Assembly (NCBI GenBank): GCA_051651625.1
Contig: JBOFSQ010000104.1
Location: 1-38,450, forward strand
DNA: 38,450 nt
DNA from: JBOFSQ01 sp051651625
Lineage (GTDB): Bacteria; Planctomycetota; Planctomycetia; Pirellulales; Thermoguttaceae
Direction: 5' to 3'
The notes under the pieces are model-generated. The model made no database searches. It saw only the letters and a list, made by a program, of their open reading frames with translations, and was not told the DNA's origin. Positions 16,002 through 24,625 of the stretch are shown here, piece by piece (the stretch's first letter is position 1; every line of letters starts with the position of its first letter). Position numbers and translations under genes: made by a program.

Positions 16002-17270
16002 CTACGGCAGCGAAACCGCTTTACCATCCTTGGTGTTACAGAGGGCTGCAAGAACATCGTGCGGTGTCGTAACGGATACGCCGCGAACAGAACCATCACC
16101 GAGAACGAAACTACAGATGCCGGGGTGGTAACTGCCAAAGGCGTAGTGGTGTGTTGGAACTTTCGAATCGTCGTTTGCGAACTGGGAAGCACCACGGGCA
16201 ATCGTAAGATCACCGCCCCAAGTGTAAAATGACCGTGCCATTGAATTGATTCCCCAGTGTTGTCCCGGCGACAGGTAGGAACAATCAGCCGACGTAGCTT
16301 CTTGTTTCGCGTTGTCGGTTGGGTGTAGTCCACACTGCCCGAGCCGTCCGAGTGGGATATGTTTCTCACCCAACATGAACTGGTTCGACGTCCCATCGGC
16401 GAGCCACGAAAACGTGTCGCGTGGCCTCCAGTCATTCCATCCATTTACCGAAATCGGATTAGGCACAGCAGTTGCCGCCATCCGAATCGGTCCCACTTGG
16501 TTCGCAACCGCGTTGTTGTTTTCATACTGGTGAACACAAGTGAACCAACCCGCAGGAGCCGTGAGTGAAGTATCAAGCGTATGGTCGCGTATTTTGGGAT
16601 GAACAACCACTGCATAATCAGTCAGAGGGCCCGCGCCAAGCCCACCTGTGGTAGCAGCAATTGTGTCCAATGATGCCGGTGATGTTCGCCGCGATGGGCA
16701 GACATAGATTGAAACTGACGCGAAACCCTTGCGGTCATCGGCAGTCATCTTCGGAAAAAAATTAGTCCCCCATCCTCCGCCAGCGGTCCACCAATTGTTG
16801 TCTGTACATTCCATCAACCCATTAGTTCTCGAACCGAGATAGTCGTATAGCGACTGCCGTTCGATGTACGGATAGATAAACGAGAAAAACGACTGGCGTC
16901 CACCACTTCCATCACCATGAATGGCAATCGGTGGCAGCCCGTTCATCGTATCGTGGAAGTTGTGAATCGCCACGCCGATCTGTTTCATGTGATTCGTGCA
17001 TTGCATTCTTCTTGCTGCTTCGCGTGCGGCTTGAACGGCGGGGAGCAAGAGCGCAACCAAAACGCCGATGATGGCGATTACCACAAGGAGTTCAACGAGA
17101 GTGAAACCGCGTCGAGAAAGAGCGGAGCGAACGGCGTCAGAGAAGGCACCAAAGACATCGCAAAGTTTACCAACTCCGCCCCCCCCCCCTGTCTTAACAT
17201 GTTGTGGGGTTTCCGCAGCCAAACGGTCGTCTGTTACACACAAAACGTCGTTCATCATGTTCGTAGTCAT
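16002..17270 (-). CDS. DUF1559 prepilin-like protein with in-frame poly-G tract (phase ON), copy 1
   Basis: Translation from ATG 17270 (GAGGAG 7 nt upstream) gives a 55-residue leader, the prepilin site RRG|FTLVELLVVIAIIGVLVA, PAVQAAREAARRMQCTNHMK and a DUF1559 body. It ends with the H-X9-DG motif (HPGICSFVLGDGS). DUF1559 proteins are planctomycete-specific, prepilin-like and often very numerous; their assembly and role are not established. The leader is unusually long and contains 11 consecutive G (17179-17189) read as KTGGGGGVGKLCD. Between the tract and the cleavage site there is no in-frame ATG, GTG or TTG, so tract length decides expression: 11 is in frame, while 10 or 12 lead to early stops. 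The lipoprotein gene follows downstream. Confidence 0.93.
   Translation of the reverse strand: MTTNMMNDVLCVTDDRLAAETPQHVKTGGGGGVGKLCDVFGAFSDAVRSALSRRGFTLVELLVVIAIIGVLVALLLPAVQAAREAARRMQCTNHMKQIGVAIHNFHDTMNGLPPIAIHGDGSGGRQSFFSFIYPYIERQSLYDYLGSRTNGLMECTDNNWWTAGGGWGTNFFPKMTADDRKGFASVSIYVCPSRRTSPASLDTIAATTGGLGAGPLTDYAVVVHPKIRDHTLDTSLTAPAGWFTCVHQYENNNAVANQVGPIRMAATAVPNPISVNGWNDWRPRDTFSWLADGTSNQFMLGEKHIPLGRLGQCGLHPTDNAKQEATSADCSYLSPGQHWGINSMARSFYTWGGDLTIARGASQFANDDSKVPTHHYAFGSYHPGICSFVLGDGSVRGVSVTTPHDVLAALCNTKDGKAVSLP
17179..17189. repeat. Homopolymeric C11/G11 tract in DUF1559 leader, copy 1
   Basis: Eleven consecutive C on the plus strand (G in the coding strand), between start codon and prepilin motif. 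It is flanked by GTTAAGACA upstream and, a few bases downstream, GGTAAACTTTGCGA; the second DUF1559 gene has the same context. This is a mononucleotide repeat of the length known to slip during replication in phase-variable genes of other bacteria. Confidence 0.9.
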
Positions 17271-17376
17271 AGCAAGTCTCCTCAAAAAAAAGGGGGAAGT
17301 GTGAAACGCTCAACGAGCGTGGGAAAAGCATACGTCGGGTTTTGAGGGCGTCAAGCAGGGGGGATGTTTTTGAGGT

Positions 17377-18903
17377 TCACAACCCCGTCGCGCCGCGCAG
17401 TAAGTTTGGCGGATAGGCGTGTCGCACGCCCGACATTTCTTTTTCAAAAACAACACGCGGCGGCTTCACCGTCCCATCGACGACCACCTCCGCCCACGAC
17501 GACGCCTGCGCGCTGTCAAAAAAACCGACAACTTGCGCACTGTAAACGTCGCCGCCACATGTCACGAAGTCCCAAAGTTTACGCATCGTCGGCTCATCGA
17601 CAATCCCTTGCGAAAGAAGCCAAACGCTGTGCCGTCGCGTCTGTTCGCGTGTGGCACCCACATCGCCACGCCGCGCGACAATCTCGCGGACTTGATCTTC
17701 TGTGAAAAACGGAATCGCACGAAGCACGCACGCCGGTGCCTCAAGAATGTTGATCCGTCCGTTCACGACAACGCTGCGACTCTCCGTTGCGTAGTCGAGA
17801 AGCGCGAAGAATCGCCGTTCACCTTCAGCGTGATCGAGTGCAAACGGACTGGTGAGCGTCTTCCCGTCGCGGACGACCGTTGCGCCGAGAAGGTCGAGCA
17901 TGTGGAACGTTGCGCCGTGTGCTTCACGATACGCGATTACAAAATCGACCGACTCGGAATCGAGCGTTCGCCGCAACTGCGATCCGAGAAACTCAAGGTT
18001 CGCTTCGCCCAGAAAACACTTTGCCTCGCCCTGCGGCGTCACAAGTTTTTCACTCGAAAACGCCGTCAAAAGAAACGATAGCGGCAACGTCTCGGCAACG
18101 CTAACCCACGCACCGTGCCGACGATAACCGTAACAGCGTTCGGGGTCGTTGCCGAAGATCGCTTCGCGGTCTGCACCTTGAATGAGAAGAAGTTCGTCGG
18201 TCGAAACTGGAATGTCGTTGCGCGGCCCGTATGAGAGTCCGAGTGCGGCGTACTGTTCGATTTCCGCACCCAAACGACGCGGCGTCTTGTCGGCGTCGAT
18301 CCAATCGAGGAGCGATTCGGCGAGACGCGGCGTCATCGTTGGAAGTTTTAGGAGTGCGGAAAGTCCGGCACCGGGCGTCGCTTCTTCCCACTTTAGTACA
18401 GTTAACATCGACAACTTCGACGATTCGTTTGTGAGTCCATAACGTACACCGACGAGACGTTCATTCGCAATTCGCGGAGCCAAGATGGTGAAGCGTCCGA
18501 CGCCCCGCAGCGACTGTCCCGCCAGCGGCGGCGCAACGGCGACACCAGCGAAGACCGCAGCGTTGTCGTAAACTCCTTGAGACATTAAACTTGCACCGAC
18601 AAGCCCAGCCGCAGCGAGCGGCGAGAGCGTCGGATCGAATCCGACCGCAACGGGCGACGCATTTTCAGACTCGCTGCCGACGACCGCGACGATCATTTCA
18701 ACTCCCGACTGCACGAGTGCGACGGCTTGAATCTCGTCGCCGCGCTGGAGTGCGCGGCGATATTCAAACGTCATCCGACGTGAAACGGTAAGCGCACCGA
18801 GCGACAGCGCAGCGACAACAATCACCGCGATAAAGAGAATCATCCCGCGACGCGACAAGACCGCGAAACGTGTTGGCATTTTTTGTAAACGTTCATCGTT
18901 CAT
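17377..18903 (-). CDS. GspK-like type II secretion/pseudopilin complex protein
   Basis: The 508-residue protein has a short basic start, the prepilin-like motif SRRGMILFIAVIVVAALSLG and a long exported part. GspK signatures are present: LTNESSKLSMLTV, LLDWIDADKTPRRLGAEIEQYAAL, YGPRNDIPVSTDELLLIQG, and near the C-terminus GRINILEAPACVLRAIPF, the helix-hairpin-helix-like region. GspK caps the pseudopilus tip in type II secretion. It is larger than typical GspK (about 330), as in planctomycetes. An internal ATG at 18879 (MPTRFAVLSRRG) is a plausible alternative start, because an element-end-like GTAAACGTTCA lies just upstream of it. The radical SAM gene lies upstream, 75 bp away; no other gsp gene is adjacent. 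Confidence 0.85.
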   Translation of the reverse strand: MNDERLQKMPTRFAVLSRRGMILFIAVIVVAALSLGALTVSRRMTFEYRRALQRGDEIQAVALVQSGVEMIVAVVGSESENASPVAVGFDPTLSPLAAAGLVGASLMSQGVYDNAAVFAGVAVAPPLAGQSLRGVGRFTILAPRIANERLVGVRYGLTNESSKLSMLTVLKWEEATPGAGLSALLKLPTMTPRLAESLLDWIDADKTPRRLGAEIEQYAALGLSYGPRNDIPVSTDELLLIQGADREAIFGNDPERCYGYRRHGAWVSVAETLPLSFLLTAFSSEKLVTPQGEAKCFLGEANLEFLGSQLRRTLDSESVDFVIAYREAHGATFHMLDLLGATVVRDGKTLTSPFALDHAEGERRFFALLDYATESRSVVVNGRINILEAPACVLRAIPFFTEDQVREIVARRGDVGATREQTRRHSVWLLSQGIVDEPTMRKLWDFVTCGGDVYSAQVVGFFDSAQASSWAEVVVDGTVKPPRVVFEKEMSGVRHAYPPNLLRGATGL

Positions 18904-18978
18904 GACGTGGCATTGTACCGATGGCGATGAAAAACCGTAGGGGGCTGGGCGTCATCCCTGCCAGCTTGTTACGGCGTG

Positions 18979-20721
18979 TCACCAGCGGATGTGTCCCCAC
19001 GCGAGTTCTTCGGCGTCGCCGATTGGTTCGTGAACAATCGTTTCGATTGCGAGTCCCGATTCGGCGATTGCTTGTTGCCAGAGTTCGGGACGGAAGTGAT
19101 CGCTCCACGCATCAAGCCGCGCACCGAGTTGCCACGCACGTTCAATAACATTTGCAACACGCCGGTCGCCACGCGATATGAATGCCTCAAGACGACTCGT
19201 CGCAACATCGTGATACTTCACGCTCGTCGTGCGAAATCGGTTGCTGTGCTTGAGATGACGATGCGCCGTCGTGAGCGACTCCGGTGACGCCATCGCCAGA
19301 CGCTCGAATTGTGTGTGCGGCTTCGGAACGAGATTCGAGACGTTGATTGTGACGGTCGGAAAACGTCCGCTGACTTCTTTGCCGATGTGCGCGACTTGCG
19401 ATGCCAACGTCAAAATCGCATCGACATCTTCAGGAGTCTCTTCGGGAAGTCCAACCATAAAATACATCTTGACGCGATTGAATCCGTTCTCAAACGCGCT
19501 GCGGCAACCGGCGAAAAGATTTTCGTCGGTAATCGGTTTCCCGATTCGCTGCCGCATTTCCATCCGCGCCGCTTCCGGTGCCAGCGTGAACGCCGACGAC
19601 CGCTCGGTCGTAAGTCGCGTCATCACCGTTTGCAGAAGTTGGTTGACGCGAAGACTCGGCACCGAAATCACGATCCCCTTTCCTTCGAGCGAAGTCTGAA
19701 GGAGAGTGAGAAGATCGCTGAACTTCGGGTAATCGCTCGTCGAGAGCGATAGCAGCGAGACTTCTTGAATTCCCGTCGCGTCGCAACCTTCGACGATGCA
19801 GCGTACAATCGTTTCCGGCGCGAGCGTTCGGATCGGTCGCTTCATCGCGGAACTTTGACAGAAGTGGCACCGCCCCGGACAACCACGCATCACTTCAACA
19901 GCAACGCGGTCTTGAACGACTTCGATATTCGGAACGATCCGCAGCGCGTCGGGCAGAAACTGTTCGAGATTTGTCACCTGCGCGGGACGAATGATTTCAG
20001 GAATGCCGCCGTGTTTTGGTTTTGGCGTTTGCGCACGCCCCGTCGTTTCTGAGATCGTCACGTCGTACAAACTCGGCACATAGACGAACGGAAAACGTCG
20101 TGCAAGTTTGAGGAGTGCGTCTTCACGACTTGCGGCACCATCGCGGATTTCAATCCACGCATCGCAGACTTGCGGGAGCGATTCTTCGCCGTCACCGATG
20201 ACGAACGCATCGACGAACGGCGCGAACGGTTCCGGCGTTGCTGCGACGGGGCCGCCCGCGATTACGAGCGGCGCAGTGAGTACACGATCTTTGGAGTGAA
20301 TCGGGATTCGGCCAAGGTCGAGAATCGTCAGCACGCCAGTTGCGGCGAGTTCGTATTGTAACGTGAAACCGATTACGTCAAAATCGTTGAGCGGCGTAAA
20401 CGTCTCGAGACTGTAGAGCGGCAGCGATTCGCGCCGCAAAACTTCTTCCATATCGCGGTCGGGGACGAAGACTCGTTCGCAGCACCAGCCGTCGTGCCGA
20501 TTCATCAGCGAGTACAAAAGCTGCAAACCATAATGACTCATCCCGATAGTGTAGAGGTCGGGGAACGCGAAACAAAATCGCCCGCGAAGTTTCGCGTGAT
20601 CTTTGACGATGCTACCGAGTTCGCCGCCGATATACTGCGCGGGCTGTTTCACGTCGGGGAGAAGAAGCGACTCGATTTGAGTGCGCAGTGTTACGGGCGA
20701 TGTTTGTGAAGAAGATGGCAT
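18979..20721 (-). CDS. TIGR03960-type B12-binding-like radical SAM protein
   Basis: The 580-residue protein has an N-terminal part resembling a B12-binding domain (RFCFAFPDLYTIGMSHYGLQ, NDFDVIGFTLQYELAATGV, PLVIAGGPVAATPEP), followed by a radical SAM domain with the cluster motif CPGRCHFC (Cys281, Cys285, Cys288). Also visible are EVSLLSLSTSDYP and YFMVGLPEETPEDVDAI. This order matches the uncharacterised TIGR03960 family. That family is usually followed by or fused to a DUF2344 domain, which is absent here: the neighbour is the GspK-like gene. Radical chemistry is likely, but the substrate is unknown. The ATG at 20721 has no clear Shine-Dalgarno sequence; an element end lies 25 nt upstream. 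Confidence 0.9.
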   Translation of the reverse strand: MPSSSQTSPVTLRTQIESLLLPDVKQPAQYIGGELGSIVKDHAKLRGRFCFAFPDLYTIGMSHYGLQLLYSLMNRHDGWCCERVFVPDRDMEEVLRRESLPLYSLETFTPLNDFDVIGFTLQYELAATGVLTILDLGRIPIHSKDRVLTAPLVIAGGPVAATPEPFAPFVDAFVIGDGEESLPQVCDAWIEIRDGAASREDALLKLARRFPFVYVPSLYDVTISETTGRAQTPKPKHGGIPEIIRPAQVTNLEQFLPDALRIVPNIEVVQDRVAVEVMRGCPGRCHFCQSSAMKRPIRTLAPETIVRCIVEGCDATGIQEVSLLSLSTSDYPKFSDLLTLLQTSLEGKGIVISVPSLRVNQLLQTVMTRLTTERSSAFTLAPEAARMEMRQRIGKPITDENLFAGCRSAFENGFNRVKMYFMVGLPEETPEDVDAILTLASQVAHIGKEVSGRFPTVTINVSNLVPKPHTQFERLAMASPESLTTAHRHLKHSNRFRTTSVKYHDVATSRLEAFISRGDRRVANVIERAWQLGARLDAWSDHFRPELWQQAIAESGLAIETIVHEPIGDAEELAWGHIRW

Positions 20722-20746
20722 TGAGTTTTTTGAGATTGAAGTTTTA

Positions 20747-20926
20747 TTGACTGTTCACGAATTTTGCGTTTACGAGTAGTTCATTTTTTCACACGGAGGC
20801 ACAAAGGCACGGAGGAGAACACGGAACACGCGTTAAAAACTCTTTCCTCTTCGTGCCTCTGTGCCTTTGTGTGAGAAAAAAGAACCATTCAAAAAGCATA
20901 CTGCCATGCGAACCGTGAACGGCTAC
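20747..20926. repeat. Palindromic element E with inverted end motifs
   Basis: Left end TTGACTGTTCACG (20747-20759) and right end CGTGAACGGCTAC (20914-20926) are inverted copies of the shared end motif. The core is an inverted repeat (about 20785-20815 / 20847-20881) built on ACGGAGGCACAAAGGCACGG, a sequence seen in many unrelated bacterial genomes, ending in T/A-rich tips. It fills the gap between the DUF58 stop and the radical SAM start. Confidence 0.78.
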
Positions 20927-20954
20927 AATTTTGGGGGCAAAGTGTGGCATGCGT

Positions 20955-21932
20955 TTACGCTCCTGCACGGTGTGCGAGGTACGCGGCGAGTGGTACATCG
21001 AACGGCGTACTTGTGCGGAAGAGAACGTAGTCGGCGCGATGCTCGCTGCAAATTCGTCGCACGTTTGCAAGGTGTTCCTCGAGCGCAGCAAGATAACCGC
21101 TACGCAAACTCCGCGCGTCACACTTTAGCCGCAGCGGCACGTCGAGTCCCTCAAACTGAGTCGCACCGGTGAACGGGAAATCGATTTCGTCGTCATCGAG
21201 AATCTGAAAGACCGTAACGTCGTGGCGACGACTTCGCAGCAGCCGCAAACTGCGGTCGAGTTCGGCGGTGTCGAGTAGCAAGTCAGACAGAATCACAATC
21301 AGCCCCGATTGTGGCACGGTCTCGGCAACTGTTTGGAGTGCGCGACCGAAGTTTGCCGCAGAAAGTTGTTCGCGCGTATCGAGAGATGCAGCCCAATCGG
21401 TGAATCGGTCTGCGTCCAGCGAGTCGATCTCGCCACGATTCCGCACCATAGTTTCTGTGACTGCGTGAAGCTGACTCTGCCGCGTCTTGTGCGGCAAGAC
21501 CGACGTGACATCACGGTCAAACGTCACACATCCGACGGCGTCTTGTTGTCGCATCGCCAGATACGCAAGCGAGCAGCCGAGCGTACAGGCGTAGTCATAC
21601 TTACTCATCGCACGCGAAGCGTAAAGCATACTCGCAGACGTGTCGAGAAGGAGTGTCAAACGTAAGTGCGTATCGACCTCGTATTGCTTGACGTAAAGAC
21701 GGTCTTGCCGCGCCCAAACTTTCCAATCGACGTGACGCGGATCGTCTCCGGGCGAATACTGGCGGTGCTGGCGAAACTCAATCGAACTGCCGAAGTGGCG
21801 ACTCCGATGTATCCCGCTCAAAAAACCATCGACGATGTACCGCGCCCGCAAATCGAGCCGCGTAATTCGCTTCAAGGCTTCGGGATCGAAGTATGATAGC
21901 GACTTTTTGGATGACGTAGACTTGTCGTTCAT
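20955..21932 (-). CDS. DUF58 domain-containing protein
   Basis: The 325-residue protein (start MNDKSTSSKKSLSYFDPEAL) contains the DUF58 signature FGSSIEFRQHRQYSPGDDPR followed by HVDWKVWARQDRLYVKQYE, then a vWA-like part with a MIDAS-type LLLDTSASMLYAS and later LIVILSDLLLD. DUF58 proteins are usual partners of MoxR ATPases; here moxR is 8 kb away at 11972-12967. No membrane segment is seen, so it is the soluble short form. The frame is open further upstream to 22073, but that would overlap the divergent gene, and the family normally starts near residue 15 before FDPE. No clear Shine-Dalgarno sequence. Confidence 0.9.
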   Translation of the reverse strand: MNDKSTSSKKSLSYFDPEALKRITRLDLRARYIVDGFLSGIHRSRHFGSSIEFRQHRQYSPGDDPRHVDWKVWARQDRLYVKQYEVDTHLRLTLLLDTSASMLYASRAMSKYDYACTLGCSLAYLAMRQQDAVGCVTFDRDVTSVLPHKTRQSQLHAVTETMVRNRGEIDSLDADRFTDWAASLDTREQLSAANFGRALQTVAETVPQSGLIVILSDLLLDTAELDRSLRLLRSRRHDVTVFQILDDDEIDFPFTGATQFEGLDVPLRLKCDARSLRSGYLAALEEHLANVRRICSEHRADYVLFRTSTPFDVPLAAYLAHRAGA

Positions 21933-22063
21933 GGAAAGTGCGGTTGGCTGCGAAACCTGTACCGCTTGAAACGGTATTGGTCGAGCGTTTTGTTTATTCG
22001 AGACGAAGACAAAAGCGTAGTTTCGTTTGGTCATGATAACCGAGTATCTTTTGTCAACAAGCC

Positions 22064-22621
22064 GTGTTTGCATTTCTTCGCCGTCTATACTGGAACTATT
22101 TTTCGCAGCCTGCGAGTGACCGTCCGCTTTATCGGTCGGTGCTGGAGCGGGTTCCGCGCGTCATTCTCGTCGTGGGGTTGAAGCGCGGCGAGCGAACGGC
22201 GGCACTGCTGCGTTTGGCGGTGCAATCGACGAAGAACAACACGGCAGATGAGGCCGCGTTGCGACTCATCTGTGCCGACCCGTTTGAGGGACGCACTGAA
22301 GACGACGGCCCCGGACTCTCGCTTCGCAAGGCGCACAAAGTGTTGTCGATGACGGGTGCGAATGTTCGCTGCGTCCCCGGACCGCCAGAAATCGGCATCG
22401 CACAGGTGAGTCGCTCCGAACGCAACATCGACTTGGTTCTACTATCGACTCCTCACTACAACTGGCTCGCCACCAGCGGTGAACTTCTGCTGGCAGCACT
22501 CACCGACGACGCTATCATTTTCGTCGAACAAGACGGAAAGATCGTCGAGAAGACGCGAGAAATGTTCGCGGGCGAACTTGCGGCAATGAAAAAGCATTCG
22601 CGCACATCGAAAGCGGCGTGA
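22064..22621 (+). CDS. Conserved hypothetical protein, planctomycete-type
   Basis: The frame starts with GTG at 22064 and encodes 185 residues: FAFLRRLYWNYFSQPASDRP at the N-terminus, then VILVVGLKRGERTAALLRLA, LRLICADPFEGR, LSLRKAHKVLSMTGANVRCVPG and NIDLVLLSTPH. The alternation of hydrophobic strands with G-x-x-x-G and D-P-F-E patterns is suggestive of a degenerate Rossmann/methyltransferase-like fold, but no SAM motif is convincing. I recall similar planctomycete hypotheticals but know no function. It is divergent from the DUF58 gene, about 130 bp apart, and upstream of the glycosyltransferase/TPR gene on the same strand. The start is weakly supported. Confidence 0.72.
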   Translation: MFAFLRRLYWNYFSQPASDRPLYRSVLERVPRVILVVGLKRGERTAALLRLAVQSTKNNTADEAALRLICADPFEGRTEDDGPGLSLRKAHKVLSMTGANVRCVPGPPEIGIAQVSRSERNIDLVLLSTPHYNWLATSGELLLAALTDDAIIFVEQDGKIVEKTREMFAGELAAMKKHSRTSKAA

Positions 22622-22825
22622 TAGGTGTTGGGGGCGGGTCTGTGCGGCCATCGCGCCAATCTCGCTGAACTCTCTGTCATTCCCATTTTCTCCAAACGTT
22701 TCGTATAGAGAAAACGTGGACTGCGGCTGCGAAAAGCGACGATGCCCACCGACAACGGTGCCTCTTTGTTCGCTGATACGAGAGGCCGCACAGCACTGGA
22801 CATCCACGGAAGGGACCACTGGCGT

Positions 22826-24610
22826 ATGAACGGAATCAAACATAGACTTGCAGTTGGAATCATTGGTCATTGCGATTCGACTACGCTCGAAGCGACTGTG
22901 GCGAGTGTGCGCGGTTTGAGTGACCACATTTTCTTTCTCGATACTGATCGCGACGACGCGGCGTGTGTACTGGCGGAGTCGCTCGGCGTCTCGGTCATTC
23001 GGCACGAGTGGCAGAGCAGTGGTGCTGCGACGCGGAATGCACTCATCGACGCCGTTGAAGGGAGCGGAAACTTTGAATGGTTGCTTTGGGTTCGTGGCGG
23101 CGAAATTTTTCACCGCGACTACATCCACGCATTCCGCTTCTTTTGCGAGAGTGAACTACATGTTCCGCAAGTTTTTATGATGACTGCGGTTTCGTATCAC
23201 CTCGCGCACGGCGAATCGCTCGAAGAAGTCGTCGCCGGAAAGATTCACCGCAACAGCGACCGCGACGAAGAAATTGCCGAGCCGCGACTGATTCCACTGC
23301 ATCGACAGCTTCGTTACGTCGGCCACGTCCGCGAGACGCTCATCTGCGAAGATGCTGATGCGGTCATAAATGTTGGTGGTGCGCCGGGACTTTTTGTCAG
23401 CGTTGCTCCGTATCTCGACTCCGAAGACCGACGCAACGCTCGCGTTCGGCGGAACATTGCCATCGTTTGCGATGCGCGTAACGCTGGCGAACCGATTGTT
23501 GATGAACTACTCATTCTCCACGCCGAAACGGTGTATGAGATGGGCGACTTCAACCTCGCCCGCGACTGTTACCGGCAAGTCATAGCGCAATCGCAGAAAA
23601 ACAATCTCAAGCTCGAAGCGTACTACCGTGCCGCCGACTTGTTTGAACTCACGTCGCAAACTCCCGATGAAACTATCGCATTTCTCGTGTCGGGACTCGA
23701 TTTGTTCCCGCTCGATCAGCAGCTTCTTGCGTTACTTGGGATGCAGCTTCAGCGGCAGAAGAACACCGACTTTGCGATTCGTGCTCTCGAAACTGCGGTG
23801 CAGTTTGGAAACGTGGCGTTTGACGTTGTTCATCGTCGCCACATAACGGAGCAGGCGATAGTCGCGCTCTCGCTTGCACACCAACTCGCAGGCGACAACG
23901 CATCGGCAATCGAAGTCGTCGAGAAGCGACTCCACACGGTTTGTCTACGCGAGACGTTAACCGACCGACTCTTCGATCTCTACTTCATCGAAAATCGTCT
24001 CCACGATGCGCTTCGGATCGCGGAAACGATTTGGCAAGGCGACGAGTTGCGAGTGATGCGTGACGTTGTTACTGGTGCTTGTCGCGGTTCGATTGGCGTG
24101 TGGGAGGCGGCGATTAAGTCGCTCGAAAATGCGTATGTGAGTGGCGGGTCGCGTCACCCGATGACGCTGCGGTGGTACTCACTCGCACTCTTGGCGATGC
24201 GACGTTTCGACGATGCGATTCCAGTTCTTGACCAGTGGGTTGCGACGGAACCGGACAACGTGGGTGCCCGTGCATTCCGTTTCGCCGCCGAGACGCCAGA
24301 GACGTTCGCCGAAACAATGGTGCAGATTCAGCGTTCGCAGATGGACTTCCTTGGGATCGATTCGATCACGACGAAGTCGCCGCGACTTGGATTTGGTGCG
24401 ATACTTGACGGCCTTCTCACCTCTGGTGGCAATGCCGCGTCGTTCGGTGACGAAGTTGTCGCAACAAAACCGCACCACGCGCTCGCGCTGGCGGAGTTCG
24501 TCGAGAGTTCGGCGTGCGCCAATACGATTGCCGATCTTGAATGTATCGCGGAAGGTACGGCTGTCGCCGATGGACCGCAAGCCAGAGAAATCGTCACCGT
24601 TCACGGTTGA
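22826..24610 (+). CDS. Glycosyltransferase family 2-like domain plus TPR repeats
   Basis: The protein has about 594 residues from ATG 22826 (GGAAGGGA about 11 nt upstream); ATG at 22742 would add 28 unconserved-looking residues. The first 200 residues resemble SunS/TPR-type GT2 enzymes: LAVGIIGHCDSTTLEATVAS, HIFFLDTDRDDAACVLAES, GAATRNALIDAVEG, WLLWVRGGEIFHRDY. The metal-binding DxD is present only loosely (DTDRDD). From about residue 240, TPR-like helical pairs follow (LLILHAETVYEMGDFNLARD, LRWYSLALLAMRRFDDAIPV). The acceptor is unknown. A possible role in envelope or protein glycosylation is inference. Confidence 0.82.
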   Translation: MNGIKHRLAVGIIGHCDSTTLEATVASVRGLSDHIFFLDTDRDDAACVLAESLGVSVIRHEWQSSGAATRNALIDAVEGSGNFEWLLWVRGGEIFHRDYIHAFRFFCESELHVPQVFMMTAVSYHLAHGESLEEVVAGKIHRNSDRDEEIAEPRLIPLHRQLRYVGHVRETLICEDADAVINVGGAPGLFVSVAPYLDSEDRRNARVRRNIAIVCDARNAGEPIVDELLILHAETVYEMGDFNLARDCYRQVIAQSQKNNLKLEAYYRAADLFELTSQTPDETIAFLVSGLDLFPLDQQLLALLGMQLQRQKNTDFAIRALETAVQFGNVAFDVVHRRHITEQAIVALSLAHQLAGDNASAIEVVEKRLHTVCLRETLTDRLFDLYFIENRLHDALRIAETIWQGDELRVMRDVVTGACRGSIGVWEAAIKSLENAYVSGGSRHPMTLRWYSLALLAMRRFDDAIPVLDQWVATEPDNVGARAFRFAAETPETFAETMVQIQRSQMDFLGIDSITTKSPRLGFGAILDGLLTSGGNAASFGDEVVATKPHHALALAEFVESSACANTIADLECIAEGTAVADGPQAREIVTVHG

Positions 24611-24625
24611 TAAACCAACGGGTCT

